This document shows positions 9,446 to 17,961 of a DNA stretch of 64,000 nucleotides, one piece after another; position 1 is the first letter of the stretch, and each line of letters begins with the position of its first letter. The position numbers and the translations under genes are program-made. The stretch spans positions 1,860,001 through 1,924,000 of the forward strand of contig NZ_JAKFGN010000001.1 of the NCBI RefSeq assembly GCF_021502575.1, in the 5' to 3' direction. The notes under the pieces were generated by a model. It saw only the letters and a list, made by a program, of their open reading frames with translations, had not been told where the DNA came from and searched no databases. The stretch is from Bradyrhizobium sp. G127. Lineage in GTDB: Bacteria > Pseudomonadota > Alphaproteobacteria > Rhizobiales > Xanthobacteraceae.

Positions 9446-10813
9446 ATGTTTTTTCGCGTGCATGGAGCCTTGGCAAGTTTGCGATCGGGTATTTCACGCC
9501 CGCGAGGCTTGATGGTTATGTGCGCGCTCATGCTTGCGGTGCCGACTGATCGCGCATGGTCTCAGGATGCCGCCCAGCAGGACCAGCTCTTCCAGCAGAT
9601 GGTTCGCAATCCGAAGAACCATGAACTGACATTCGAGTTCGTGAGAGTCGCGACGGTGCGAGGCGATTACGAAGCGGCGATCGGCGCCCTTGAACGCCTC
9701 CTGTTCTATAATCCCAAGCTCACCCGCGTGAAGTACGAGTTGGGCGCGCTGTATTTCCGGCTTGGCTCTTATGAAATGGCGCGTCGCTATTTCAAGGAAG
9801 CCCTCGCGAGTCCTGACATCGACGCCATCACGAAACAGCGCGTCGAAACCTATTTGCCTGATACCGAGAAGCAGCTTCAGCAGAGCCGGTTCTCCGGATT
9901 CGTGCAGACCGGCATACGTTCGCAGAGCAATGCGAGCTTCGCGCCCGGCGGCGGAGTTCTGCGCCTCGGCGGTCAGGATCTTGCTCTGCTCCCTACGGCC
10001 CGGCAGAAAAGCGACATCAACTGGTTTGGACTGGTGGGTCTGAGCCACGATTACGATCTTCAGAACCAGCGCGGCGACATTCTCGAAACGCGCGCGGTTG
10101 GTTATCTCACCGAGCAATCGCGTCTGAAAGATTTGAACGTCGGCTTTTTCGATGTCAGTTTCGGCCCGCGGCTGGCGCTGGCTCCGGAGCTTTTGCCGGG
10201 CGCAACAATCAAGCCATATGTCGTGGGCGGCAATACCTGGCTCGGCGGATACAACTATCTGTCCACTGTCGGCGCAGGCGTAGCGTTGAAGTTTCCGGTG
10301 AACGACCGGTTTTCCTTCGGCCCTGATTTCGAATGGCGCCGCGCCGAGTTCAAGACCGGTGATGTCGTCCCGGTGTCGGGTTTCAACACCGGCGACTGGT
10401 ACACGACCAGTCTTTCGGCGAGCTGGAATATCGCGCAGCAGATCAAGCTCGACGCGCGGGGGCTTTACCGCCGGGGCGAATCCGCATTCGTGTTCCAGTC
10501 TTTCGACCAGTGGGCCATCGAGGCAGCGCTCACTCTGGAGTTCGCGCCTCCGGCGGATTGGATGTCGCGCAACTGGAGTATCGCGCCGTTCGTTCGCCGC
10601 ATTGAAACCCATTTCGATGCGGCCAATCCGTTTATCGATCCGCTGACGGTTCGTAACGACGGCCAGTGGTCGGTGGGTGCGCTGTTCAATGCACCGATTA
10701 CGAATACATTCGGTCTTTCGGCTGCCGTACAATACGACCGGACAAGTTCGTCATTGCCCAACTATCGCCTCGAGAACTTCTCCGTGATGTTCGGCCCGAC
10801 GGCCCGATTCTGA
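9446..10813 (+). CDS. Secreted TPR protein with C-terminal outer-membrane beta-barrel (Slam-like architecture)
   Basis: A 455-residue exported protein. A signal segment with the hydrophobic run LMVMCALMLAVP ends near AWSQ-DAA. TPR-like helices follow (about residues 45-140: RGDYEAAIGALERLL, KYELGALYFRLGSYEMARRYFKEAL). The C-terminal 300 residues show alternating beta strands with aromatic ends and finish in a C-terminal Phe (MFGPTARF), typical of an outer-membrane barrel. This order resembles the surface lipoprotein assembly modifier (Slam/DUF560) family, but the match is by architecture only. The start at 9446 is uncertain; 9512 is an alternative. The FecR-domain gene follows after 11 bp, and both likely act in the envelope. 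Confidence 0.7.
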   Translation: MFFRVHGALASLRSGISRPRGLMVMCALMLAVPTDRAWSQDAAQQDQLFQQMVRNPKNHELTFEFVRVATVRGDYEAAIGALERLLFYNPKLTRVKYELGALYFRLGSYEMARRYFKEALASPDIDAITKQRVETYLPDTEKQLQQSRFSGFVQTGIRSQSNASFAPGGGVLRLGGQDLALLPTARQKSDINWFGLVGLSHDYDLQNQRGDILETRAVGYLTEQSRLKDLNVGFFDVSFGPRLALAPELLPGATIKPYVVGGNTWLGGYNYLSTVGAGVALKFPVNDRFSFGPDFEWRRAEFKTGDVVPVSGFNTGDWYTTSLSASWNIAQQIKLDARGLYRRGESAFVFQSFDQWAIEAALTLEFAPPADWMSRNWSIAPFVRRIETHFDAANPFIDPLTVRNDGQWSVGALFNAPITNTFGLSAAVQYDRTSSSLPNYRLENFSVMFGPTARF

Positions 10814-10824
10814 GGTAGCACCAG

Positions 10825-11745
10825 ATGTTTTTCAGAAAACCCGCATATCTCACGTCGCTGTTGACCGCGTGGCTATCGACGACGGCGTTGATCACACATG
10901 CAGATGCCCAGAATTCCGGGCGCGTCGGGGCGGTCAATCTCGAAGCAACAGGAACGCCGCCCGGCGCGTCTGCGCGTACACTCACGATCGGCACCAACGT
11001 TATCTACAAGGAGCGGGTGCAGACGTCGGCGCAAGGCTCGACGCAGATCATGTTCCCCGACACCTCGACACTGAACGTCGGCCGCAACAGCAATATCGTG
11101 ATCGACGAGTACGTCTACGATCCGAATACCGGCACCGGCAAGATGGTGGCGACCGTCAGCAAGGGCGTGATGCGGTTCGTCGGCGGCCAGATCAGCCACA
11201 CTGCAGGCGTGACCGTGAATACGCCAGTCGCAACGCTGGGCATTCGCGGCGGCGTGGCGACGGTGGTCTATCCGATTCCGCCTGGCTTCACCGGCTCCGA
11301 TCCCAGGCTCGCGCAGGCCAAGGGCGAGATTGTCATCGGTCACGTCGGCTCGGTGGTCATCAAGAACAACACCGGTTCGGTGATTGTCCGGCCGGGCTAT
11401 ATGACGTGGGTGACGGGCCCGAACGATCCGATACCGGAGCCGTTCCCGATTCCGGATTTCCTGCTTCAGAAAATCATGGCGGTGCTGACAAGCGGGCAGG
11501 GGCAAACGGGCGGCGTGACGGATTTGCCGACCGATCAAATGGCAGCTCGTCTGGGCTTCGGTAAAACCATCGTCACCGATCCCGCGAAGCCGCCGGGGAC
11601 CGATCCCCTCGGCTACTTCTCGATCTTTGATGGCGGCAACAACGTTGCCAAGAACAAGTCCCAGTCAAATCAGACAAACTCCGTCCAGACGCCTCCGCCG
11701 AATACGGGATGCGGCAGTTGTTATTCGGGTGGCGGATACTATTGA
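10825..11745 (+). CDS. Secreted FecR-domain protein
   Basis: A 306-residue exported protein with a signal peptide (hydrophobic run SLLTAWLSTTALI, cleavage near ADA-QN). Its FecR-type domain covers about residues 45-185 (RTLTIGTNVIYKERVQT, TSTLNVGRNSNIVIDEYVYD, GVMRFVGGQISHTAGVTVNTPVATLGIRGG). The downstream part is proline/glycine-rich and ends in an unusual CGSCYSGGGYY tail. Unlike FecR anti-sigma regulators there is no N-terminal cytoplasmic domain and no sigma factor nearby, so a periplasmic or surface structural role is more likely. It is 11 bp after the TPR/barrel gene and its stop is 3 bp from the end of the converging LysR gene. Confidence 0.78.
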   Translation: MFFRKPAYLTSLLTAWLSTTALITHADAQNSGRVGAVNLEATGTPPGASARTLTIGTNVIYKERVQTSAQGSTQIMFPDTSTLNVGRNSNIVIDEYVYDPNTGTGKMVATVSKGVMRFVGGQISHTAGVTVNTPVATLGIRGGVATVVYPIPPGFTGSDPRLAQAKGEIVIGHVGSVVIKNNTGSVIVRPGYMTWVTGPNDPIPEPFPIPDFLLQKIMAVLTSGQGQTGGVTDLPTDQMAARLGFGKTIVTDPAKPPGTDPLGYFSIFDGGNNVAKNKSQSNQTNSVQTPPPNTGCGSCYSGGGYY

Positions 11746-11748
11746 GTT

Positions 11749-12657
11749 TTATTGGGCGGCTGGCGGCAGGAACAGCGCATACGCTTCGCTGACCTGCTCG
11801 GCAATGAAGTCTGCGGTGACCCGCACGCGTGCGGTATTACGAAGGTCGCTGTGCAGCAGCAGCCAGAATGTCCGGATCAGGCGGAACGAGGGCAGGACCC
11901 GTACCAGCGTCGGCTCGTCCTTTGCGATGAAGCAGGGCAGCACGCAAAGACCGGCGCCTGCGATCGTGGAATTCAGTTGAGCGATGAGATTCGAGCTTTT
12001 GATCGCGGGGCGCAGGTCCGGGGATACGAAATGTGCATACTCCAGTTCAGGCGAGTAAATCAGGTCGTCGATGTACGAAATGAACCGGTGCGACGGCACG
12101 TCGGCGGCGGTTTTGACCGCGGGATTGTTGGCGACATATTCCCGTGATGCGTAAAGACCGAGCTCATAATCCGTCAGTTTGCGGGAATGCAGCCGTCCTT
12201 CGCTCGGCTGCGTCAGGCTGACCGCGATGTCGGCCTCGCGACGGGACAGGCTGAACTCGCGCGGCATCGCCACGAGTTCGATAGTGAGATCTGGATGCCG
12301 GTCGCAGAGTTCGCCGAGGCGCGGTGCGATGAATTTGGTGCCGAAGCCGTCGGGGGTGCCGATCCGCACCGCGCCGGTGGCTTCGAGTTTCGAATTGCCG
12401 ATCGACTGCGCCGCGGAGGTCGCAAGCTGATCCATTTGCTCGGCCTTTTCCAGCAACCGTTCGCCGGCCTCAGTGAGGGACGATCCGCTGGTGCGGCGGT
12501 CGAACAGTTGAGCGCCGAGCGACGTCTCAAGCGCTGTGATGCGGCGGCTGAGGGTTGAATAGTCGACCTTCAGGCGCTTCGCCGCGGCCGTCATGCTGCC
12601 GGTGCGCGTAATGGCGAGAAATGATCGAACGAGATTCCAGTCAAACTGGTCGGGCAT
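11749..12657 (-). CDS. LysR family transcriptional regulator
   Basis: A 302-residue LysR-type regulator. The N-terminal winged helix-turn-helix spans about residues 5-64 (NLVRSFLAITRTGSMTAAAKRLKVDYSTLSRRI), followed by a LysR substrate-binding domain with the typical GAVRIGTPDGFGTKFIAPRLGELCDRHPDLTIELV opening. The start at 12657 gives the usual distance from start to HTH; the frame is open further upstream without support. It is divergent from the zinc alcohol dehydrogenase gene with about 210 bp between, so that gene is a plausible target, together with itself. The effector is unknown. Confidence 0.9.
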   Translation of the reverse strand: MPDQFDWNLVRSFLAITRTGSMTAAAKRLKVDYSTLSRRITALETSLGAQLFDRRTSGSSLTEAGERLLEKAEQMDQLATSAAQSIGNSKLEATGAVRIGTPDGFGTKFIAPRLGELCDRHPDLTIELVAMPREFSLSRREADIAVSLTQPSEGRLHSRKLTDYELGLYASREYVANNPAVKTAADVPSHRFISYIDDLIYSPELEYAHFVSPDLRPAIKSSNLIAQLNSTIAGAGLCVLPCFIAKDEPTLVRVLPSFRLIRTFWLLLHSDLRNTARVRVTADFIAEQVSEAYALFLPPAAQ

Positions 12658-12868
12658 TGCGGCTGCTCTCGATAGCAGGCGAGGGCGAAACGCCCTGCCT
12701 GCATAGACTTGGGTAGTCCATCCTGCGCCTTCGGCCAAGGTTCATCTGGCGGGTCGAGGCATGTGCCGCGCCCCTTCCGTATTGACAGGGTTGCCTCCGC
12801 TCGCCTCTACTCCGGCCCCGACAGCATCCGCGCATTCGACGGTTGCAGCAAGAAAAAGGAGGAACGCG

Positions 12869-13924
12869 ATGAAAAGCTTTAAGGTCGAAGAGTTCAATGG
12901 GCCCTTGAAGGAAGTAGACGTCGCGACTCCGCAGCCCACCGGTTCGCAGGTGCTGCTCAAGGTGAAGGCCGCCGGTGTCTGCCATAGCGATCTGCACATC
13001 TGGGAGGGCGGATACGAACTCGGCCATGGCCGCAAGCCGCTGTCGCTGAAGGATCGCGGCGTCTCCCTGCCGCTGACCATGGGACATGAGACGGTGGGCG
13101 AAGTTCTGGCATTCGGACCCGACGCCAAGGGCGTTGCGGTCGGCGACATCCGGCTGGTCTATCCCTGGCAGGGTTGCGGCAAGTGCGAGACTTGCGCGAC
13201 CGGGGACGAGAACATGTGCATCGTCAAGCCGAGTTCGCTCGGTGTCTATTGCGACGGCGGATATGCAGATCACATCATGGTGCGTGATCCGCGCTATTTG
13301 CTCGACCTCAAAGGTCTCGATCCGGTAACGGCGGCGCCCTATGCCTGTTCAGGTGTGACGACTTACAGCGCGATCAAGAAAGTCCAAGACGTCTTCGACA
13401 AGCCCATCGTCATTTTTGGGGCGGGTGGGCTTGGCCTGATGGCGTTGACGCTTCTGAAAGCCATGGGCGGCAAGGGCGCCATCGTGGTTGATATCGATGC
13501 CGGCAAGCGCGAGGCGGCGGAGAAGGCGGGCGCGCTTGCAACGGTTGACGGCGCTGCGCCCGATGCCTTGCAGCAGATCATGACGAAGGCTGGAGCACCG
13601 ATCCGCGGCGCGATCGACCTGGTTGGAAATTCAGCGACTGCCACGCTCGGCTTCGACTGCCTCACCAAGGGAGGCAAGCTGGTGATGGTCGGCCTGTTCG
13701 GCGGCGGTGCACCGTGGGCGCTTCCGCTCATCGCCATGAAGGCCATTACCATTCAAGGAAGCTATGTCGGCAGCTTGAGCGAAACGCAGGAACTGATCGA
13801 TCTGGTCCGCGACAAGAAGATTGCTCCGATTCCGGTCACGACGCGGCCGCTGAATCAGGTCGATGCGGCGTTGCGAGACCTGAAGAACGGCAAGCTCGTC
13901 GGCCGCGCTGTGCTGGTGCCCTAG
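12869..13924 (+). CDS. Zinc-dependent alcohol dehydrogenase (MDR family)
   Basis: A 351-residue medium-chain dehydrogenase oxidising an alcohol with NAD(P). Catalytic-zinc ligands are Cys38 (GVCHSDLH) and His73-Glu74 (GHE). The structural zinc site has Cys103, Cys106, Cys109 and Cys117 (GCGKCETCATGDENMC). The Rossmann motif is IFGAGGLGLMAL. The start follows an excellent AAGGAGG ribosome-binding site. It is divergent from the LysR gene and probably regulated by it. Substrate range is not readable from the sequence. Confidence 0.93.
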   Translation: MKSFKVEEFNGPLKEVDVATPQPTGSQVLLKVKAAGVCHSDLHIWEGGYELGHGRKPLSLKDRGVSLPLTMGHETVGEVLAFGPDAKGVAVGDIRLVYPWQGCGKCETCATGDENMCIVKPSSLGVYCDGGYADHIMVRDPRYLLDLKGLDPVTAAPYACSGVTTYSAIKKVQDVFDKPIVIFGAGGLGLMALTLLKAMGGKGAIVVDIDAGKREAAEKAGALATVDGAAPDALQQIMTKAGAPIRGAIDLVGNSATATLGFDCLTKGGKLVMVGLFGGGAPWALPLIAMKAITIQGSYVGSLSETQELIDLVRDKKIAPIPVTTRPLNQVDAALRDLKNGKLVGRAVLVP

Positions 13925-13946
13925 GCACCGGCGTTCTGGCAGTGTG

Positions 13947-14024
13947 CTAGTGCGCCAGCACGCCGAAATAGGCCCAAGCGATAATGGCCAGCGCGACGAC
14001 TGCGGACACGACAATTCTGGCCAT
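13947..14024 (-). CDS. 25-residue single-span membrane peptide (small protein candidate)
   Basis: A short open frame, ATG to TAG, encoding 25 residues: MARIVVSAVV, then a hydrophobic alpha-helical stretch ALAIIAWAYFGV, then LAH. It would form one transmembrane segment with a basic N-terminus. A CAGGGA ribosome-binding site lies about 7 bases upstream of the ATG. It starts 22 bp after the stop of the Pat acetyltransferase gene on the same strand, so it is probably the last gene of that transcript. There is no similarity that I recognise. The predicted segment, good ribosome-binding site and operon position support it; the small size leaves real doubt. Confidence 0.5.
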   Translation of the reverse strand: MARIVVSAVVALAIIAWAYFGVLAH

Positions 14025-14046
14025 CGAAAATCCCTGCGTGTGAGTC

Positions 14047-16749
14047 TTATTTCGGCGGACGGACGAGCGGCAGCTCGACCAGCGATATATCCGAGTTTTG
14101 CGGGTCAGGACGGATTCCAAATCCAAGCTGCCGGCACATATCCAGCATCGGTGTATTCCGGCTCAGCACCTGACCATGGATGGATGGCACGCCTTCAGCG
14201 CGCCCGTACTCGATAATCATCTTCATCAGCATCGAGCCAAGGCCAATGCCCTTGAGATCGGACCGGATGAGGATGGCATATTCGGCGCTGGAGAAATCCG
14301 CTTCCGTGTGCAGGCGAACCACGCCAAGCATTTTGCCGGTGGTCTCCTCGATGGCAATGAAGGCCATCGCACGCGAGTAATCGAGTTGCGTCAAACGCGC
14401 GATGAACGGATGCGTCAGTTCCTTCATCGCCGAGAAGAACCGCAATCGGACGTCTTCCGGGCTGACATGCGCGAAAAATTCCGGATACAGATGCTCATCT
14501 TCGGGCCGCACCGGACGCACGAAGATGGCCCTGTTGTCCTTGAGCGCGGTGTGGCGCTCCCATTCCTTCGGATAGGGCCGGATCGCGAAACGATAGTGGC
14601 CGGAGCCGCGGACCGTCTCGCTCAGCGGCGCTATCGTAGCTTGGGCGTCCACAGCGATTACGCCATCCTTGTCGGCCAGCAGCGGGTTAATGTCGAGTTC
14701 GCGGATTTGCGGCAGATCGGCAGCCATCTGCGCCAGCTTGACCAGCAGCAGTGCGACTGCGCCTTCATCAGCCGCCGCAACATCGCGATAGCTTTTGAGA
14801 ATGCGTGATACGCGGGTGCGCGCGATCAGGTCGCGCGCAAGATTGAGATCGAGCGGCGGCAATGCCAGCGCCTTGTCGTTGATGACTTCCACGGCGGTGC
14901 CGCCGCGTCCGAACACCACGACCGGACCGAAGGTCGGATCGTCGGCAAGACCCGCGATCAGCTCGCGCGCGCGTGGGCGCAAGATCATCGGATGAATCGT
15001 GACGCCGTCGATCCGGGCTTTCGGTCTCATCTTGCGGGCGCGCTGCAGGATATCGTCCGTGGCGTCATGGACTGCGCGTTCGCTGGTCAGGTTCAAGCGC
15101 ACGCCGCCGACATCCGACTTGTTGAGAATGTCGGGCGAACTGATCTTCACGACGACTGTCTTGCCTGCTGCCAGGATAGGTGTCGCAGCGCGCGCCGCCT
15201 GATCCGGATCGCGCGCCAGCACGGCGGAGGCAATCGGGATCGCATAGGCCGCGAACAGTTCGTTGATCTCCATCGGATTGAGCCAGCCGCGTTTTTCGTC
15301 CAGCGCGTTCTGGATGATCGCGCGCCCGGCAGCAACGTCGGGGGCGAAGTCTTCCGGAAGGCTGGGTGGCGTCTGCATCGCTACGTCGAGACCTTCGCGA
15401 TAGCGAACGATGTGCATGAAGCCGCGCACGGCGTCCGCCTCGCTTGAGAAATGCGGAATGCCTGCTTCGCCGAAGACGGCAGCGGCAGGTCCATTGTCGC
15501 CGACCCATGTGGTGAATACGGGTTTGCGCGAATAGGTCTCCGCGCGATGCTTCTTGACTGCGGCGACGACGGACTGCGCGCTTTCGACAGAGGAGGCCAG
15601 CGTGTTGGGTGAGTTCATGATGAGGACGGCGTTGTTGGCGGTGTCGCCCAGTACCCGCTCGCAAGCCTGCGCGTAGCGGTCGCCATCTGCGTCGCCGAGA
15701 ATATCAACCGGATTTGCGCCCGACCATCGCTCCGGCAAAACCTTGTCGAGGCTTTTCTTGACGTCTTCCGAAATCCCGGCGAGTTCACCGCCGAGGTCGA
15801 TCAGCCGATCCACCGCGAGCACGCCGAGACCTCCGCCATTGGAAACGATCGCAAGCCGATGACCATGGGACGATTGCAGATGTCCGAGTGTTTCGGCTGC
15901 GGAAAATAGTTCATCTAGATCGAGCACGCGCAGCAAGCCGGCCCGCCGGAAGGCCGCATCGTAGACGGCATCCGAGCCGGCCAGCGCGCCCGTATGGGTC
16001 GCCGCCGCGCGCGCGCCCTGGGTGTGACGTCCCGACTTGATGACGACCACGGGCTTGACGCGGGCCGCGGCGCGCGCCGCCGACATGAACTTCCGAACGT
16101 CGCTGATCGACTCGATGTAGAGCAGGATGGCGCGTGTATCAGTATCGAGCGCGAAATAGTCGAGCAGGTCGCCGAAATCGACGTCGAGGTTTTCGCCCGT
16201 CGAGACGATGGCGGAGAATCCCACGTTCCGATTCGCAGCCCATTCGACGAGGGCGGTGGAGATTGCGCCGGATTGCGAGATCAGCGCGAGATCACCTGTC
16301 TGCGGGAGGCGCGACGCGAAGCTAGCGTTCAACTTGATGCGCGGAATGAGAACGCCGAGCGCCGGACCGATCAACCGCAAGCCGGTCTTTCGCGCGGTCT
16401 GCGCAATCGCCTCCGTATAGGATCCCGTGCCGAGGCCGAGACCGGCAGAGAGCACCATCGCGGCCGGATAGCCGCGTGCGCCTGCATTTTTCACAATGCC
16501 CTGGATGAGCGGTGGCGGCGTCGAGATGATCGTGAGATCCGGCGTCTGCGGAATATCCTTGATGTCGCGGAGCGTCTTGATGCCCTCGATCTCGGAATGC
16601 TTCGGGTTGATGACATAAATCGGGCCGCTGAAGCCGCCCGCGAGCAGGTTGCGCAGCGTCGCGCCGCCGACCGATGCGTGTTTCGGGCTTCCGCCGATCA
16701 GTGCGATCGAGCGCGGCGCAAAGAGGTGGTCGAGACGGTAAGTGCTCAT
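14047..16749 (-). CDS. pat: Pat-type protein lysine acetyltransferase (acyl-CoA synthetase-like plus GNAT domain)
   Basis: A 900-residue fusion. Residues 1-460 resemble the NDP-forming acyl-CoA synthetase alpha unit: CoA-binding Rossmann (ALIGGSPKHASVGG), ligase region SQSGAISTALVEWA, and the His252 motif THTGALAG. Residues about 470-700 are the ATP-grasp unit. The C-terminus (about 725-890) is a GNAT domain (VRPVRPEDEHLYPEFFAHVSPEDVRLRFF; acetyl-CoA loop SDLKGIGLGSMLMKMII). Such enzymes acetylate lysines, classically of acyl-CoA synthetases, shutting them down; related Pat enzymes are known in E. coli and Rhodopseudomonas palustris. One oddity is that the usual GPN motif reads GPA (residues 128-130). 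It likely controls acyl-CoA metabolism. A 25-residue membrane peptide gene follows. Confidence 0.9.
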   Translation of the reverse strand: MSTYRLDHLFAPRSIALIGGSPKHASVGGATLRNLLAGGFSGPIYVINPKHSEIEGIKTLRDIKDIPQTPDLTIISTPPPLIQGIVKNAGARGYPAAMVLSAGLGLGTGSYTEAIAQTARKTGLRLIGPALGVLIPRIKLNASFASRLPQTGDLALISQSGAISTALVEWAANRNVGFSAIVSTGENLDVDFGDLLDYFALDTDTRAILLYIESISDVRKFMSAARAAARVKPVVVIKSGRHTQGARAAATHTGALAGSDAVYDAAFRRAGLLRVLDLDELFSAAETLGHLQSSHGHRLAIVSNGGGLGVLAVDRLIDLGGELAGISEDVKKSLDKVLPERWSGANPVDILGDADGDRYAQACERVLGDTANNAVLIMNSPNTLASSVESAQSVVAAVKKHRAETYSRKPVFTTWVGDNGPAAAVFGEAGIPHFSSEADAVRGFMHIVRYREGLDVAMQTPPSLPEDFAPDVAAGRAIIQNALDEKRGWLNPMEINELFAAYAIPIASAVLARDPDQAARAATPILAAGKTVVVKISSPDILNKSDVGGVRLNLTSERAVHDATDDILQRARKMRPKARIDGVTIHPMILRPRARELIAGLADDPTFGPVVVFGRGGTAVEVINDKALALPPLDLNLARDLIARTRVSRILKSYRDVAAADEGAVALLLVKLAQMAADLPQIRELDINPLLADKDGVIAVDAQATIAPLSETVRGSGHYRFAIRPYPKEWERHTALKDNRAIFVRPVRPEDEHLYPEFFAHVSPEDVRLRFFSAMKELTHPFIARLTQLDYSRAMAFIAIEETTGKMLGVVRLHTEADFSSAEYAILIRSDLKGIGLGSMLMKMIIEYGRAEGVPSIHGQVLSRNTPMLDMCRQLGFGIRPDPQNSDISLVELPLVRPPK

Positions 16750-17044
16750 GAAGGATCAACGGTTCCGGGCATCGTCGGTCGCAGGCTATCGCAAGTGGGG
16801 AGTAAATGTGCCCGTCATGGGGCCAGCTCTCGGGCATGAGGTCGCATGCCACGAATCCGGCCGCCACCATGTTCCGGATGATGGTGCAGAGCAATAAAAT
16901 TCACCAACATGTCCTGAAGCGATGCTTTTCATCCAAAGCAGATTGGCACGAGACCCAACATGCTTCTAGACTGGTCATCGTTGCTTCTGTGGAAGGCAGC
17001 CGGACTATGCGTGAAATGTATGTTTTTCGTTCTGGCAGGTCGCG

Positions 17045-17845
17045 ATGACAGTTAACGAGAGCTACCTTGCCGAAAAAGGCCGCCTGCGTCCGCCGCATCT
17101 CGGATTGTTTCTTGCCGAGGGCCGGGGGCTGCTTGAACTGAATGCAACTCTGCTGCTTTCGCCCGCGCTTTTGACGGCTCCACGCGGCGACGGTCATCCT
17201 GTTCTGGTATTGCCCGGCCTCCTGGCGAGCGACGTCTCCACCCTCATTCTGCGGCGCTATCTCGATTTGCTTGGATTCTCGACCCATCCGTGGGGGTTCG
17301 GCCGTAACGTCGGTGGCGTTTACAGCATGCGCGAAAAGCTGGGCAAGCTGCTTGAAAGCGTTCACGCCGCCACCGGCCGCAAGGTCAGTCTGGTCGGCTG
17401 GAGTCTTGGCGGTGTCTATGCCCGGGATCTCGCTCTGCGTATGCCCGACAAGGTTCGCTATGTGGTGACGCTGGGCTCGCCGTTTGCCGGCGACGTCACG
17501 GCGACAAACGCCAGACGCGTTTACGAGATGGTGTCGGGTGAAACCATCCAGGACGCCGATCTGAAAGACATTCAGGCGCTGGCCGGCGATTTGCCGGTGC
17601 CGACATCCTCACTCTATACGCGCACCGATGGCGTCGTGAACTGGCGGACATGTCTCGTCAACGAATCCGACAGTGCGGAAAATATCGAGATCACGCTCGC
17701 CAGTCACATCGGGATCGGGGTGAATCCCGCTGCGTTGTGGGCTGTCGCCGATCGTCTCGCTCAGCCGGAAAGCCAGTTTCATCCGTTCGATCGTTCCGGG
17801 CCGTTCGCCCTGGCCTATGCCCGTCCGGAGAAAGTTCGCGCCTAA
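17045..17845 (+). CDS. Alpha/beta hydrolase (lipase/esterase-like), paralogue 1
   Basis: A 266-residue alpha/beta hydrolase with nucleophile Ser120 in GWSLGG and an oxyanion segment VLVLPGLL (53-60). The fold order of esterases/PHA-depolymerase-like enzymes is visible, with a candidate histidine in ASHIGIG. No signal peptide, so it acts in the cytoplasm. It is closely similar to the gene at 29325-30098 (shared PRGDGHPVLVLPGL, GRKVSLVGWSLGG, VTLGSPFAG, PFDR). The wax ester synthase/DGAT gene follows 116 bp downstream, suggesting a role in storage-lipid turnover. Substrate unproven. Confidence 0.8.
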   Translation: MTVNESYLAEKGRLRPPHLGLFLAEGRGLLELNATLLLSPALLTAPRGDGHPVLVLPGLLASDVSTLILRRYLDLLGFSTHPWGFGRNVGGVYSMREKLGKLLESVHAATGRKVSLVGWSLGGVYARDLALRMPDKVRYVVTLGSPFAGDVTATNARRVYEMVSGETIQDADLKDIQALAGDLPVPTSSLYTRTDGVVNWRTCLVNESDSAENIEITLASHIGIGVNPAALWAVADRLAQPESQFHPFDRSGPFALAYARPEKVRA

Positions 17846-17961
17846 CAACACTGCTGCCGAATGAGAAGCGCCAAAAGGCGATAGCGGCAATCAGATCACG
17901 AAGCTGGAATGCGGACAGGATAGTCCCGGGCGTCGTGATCTCGCTGAAACGGGAGGGCTAC

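Noticed and set aside
12761-12868. Upstream extension of the zinc alcohol dehydrogenase
   Set aside because: ATG 12869 has a near-perfect ribosome-binding site and the family N-terminus; the extension is not conserved in type.
16806-17048. Possible small gene upstream of hydrolase paralogue 1
   Set aside because: No ribosome-binding site or recognisable composition; it ends inside the start region of the real gene. The 295-bp gap 16750-17044 otherwise shows no gene.
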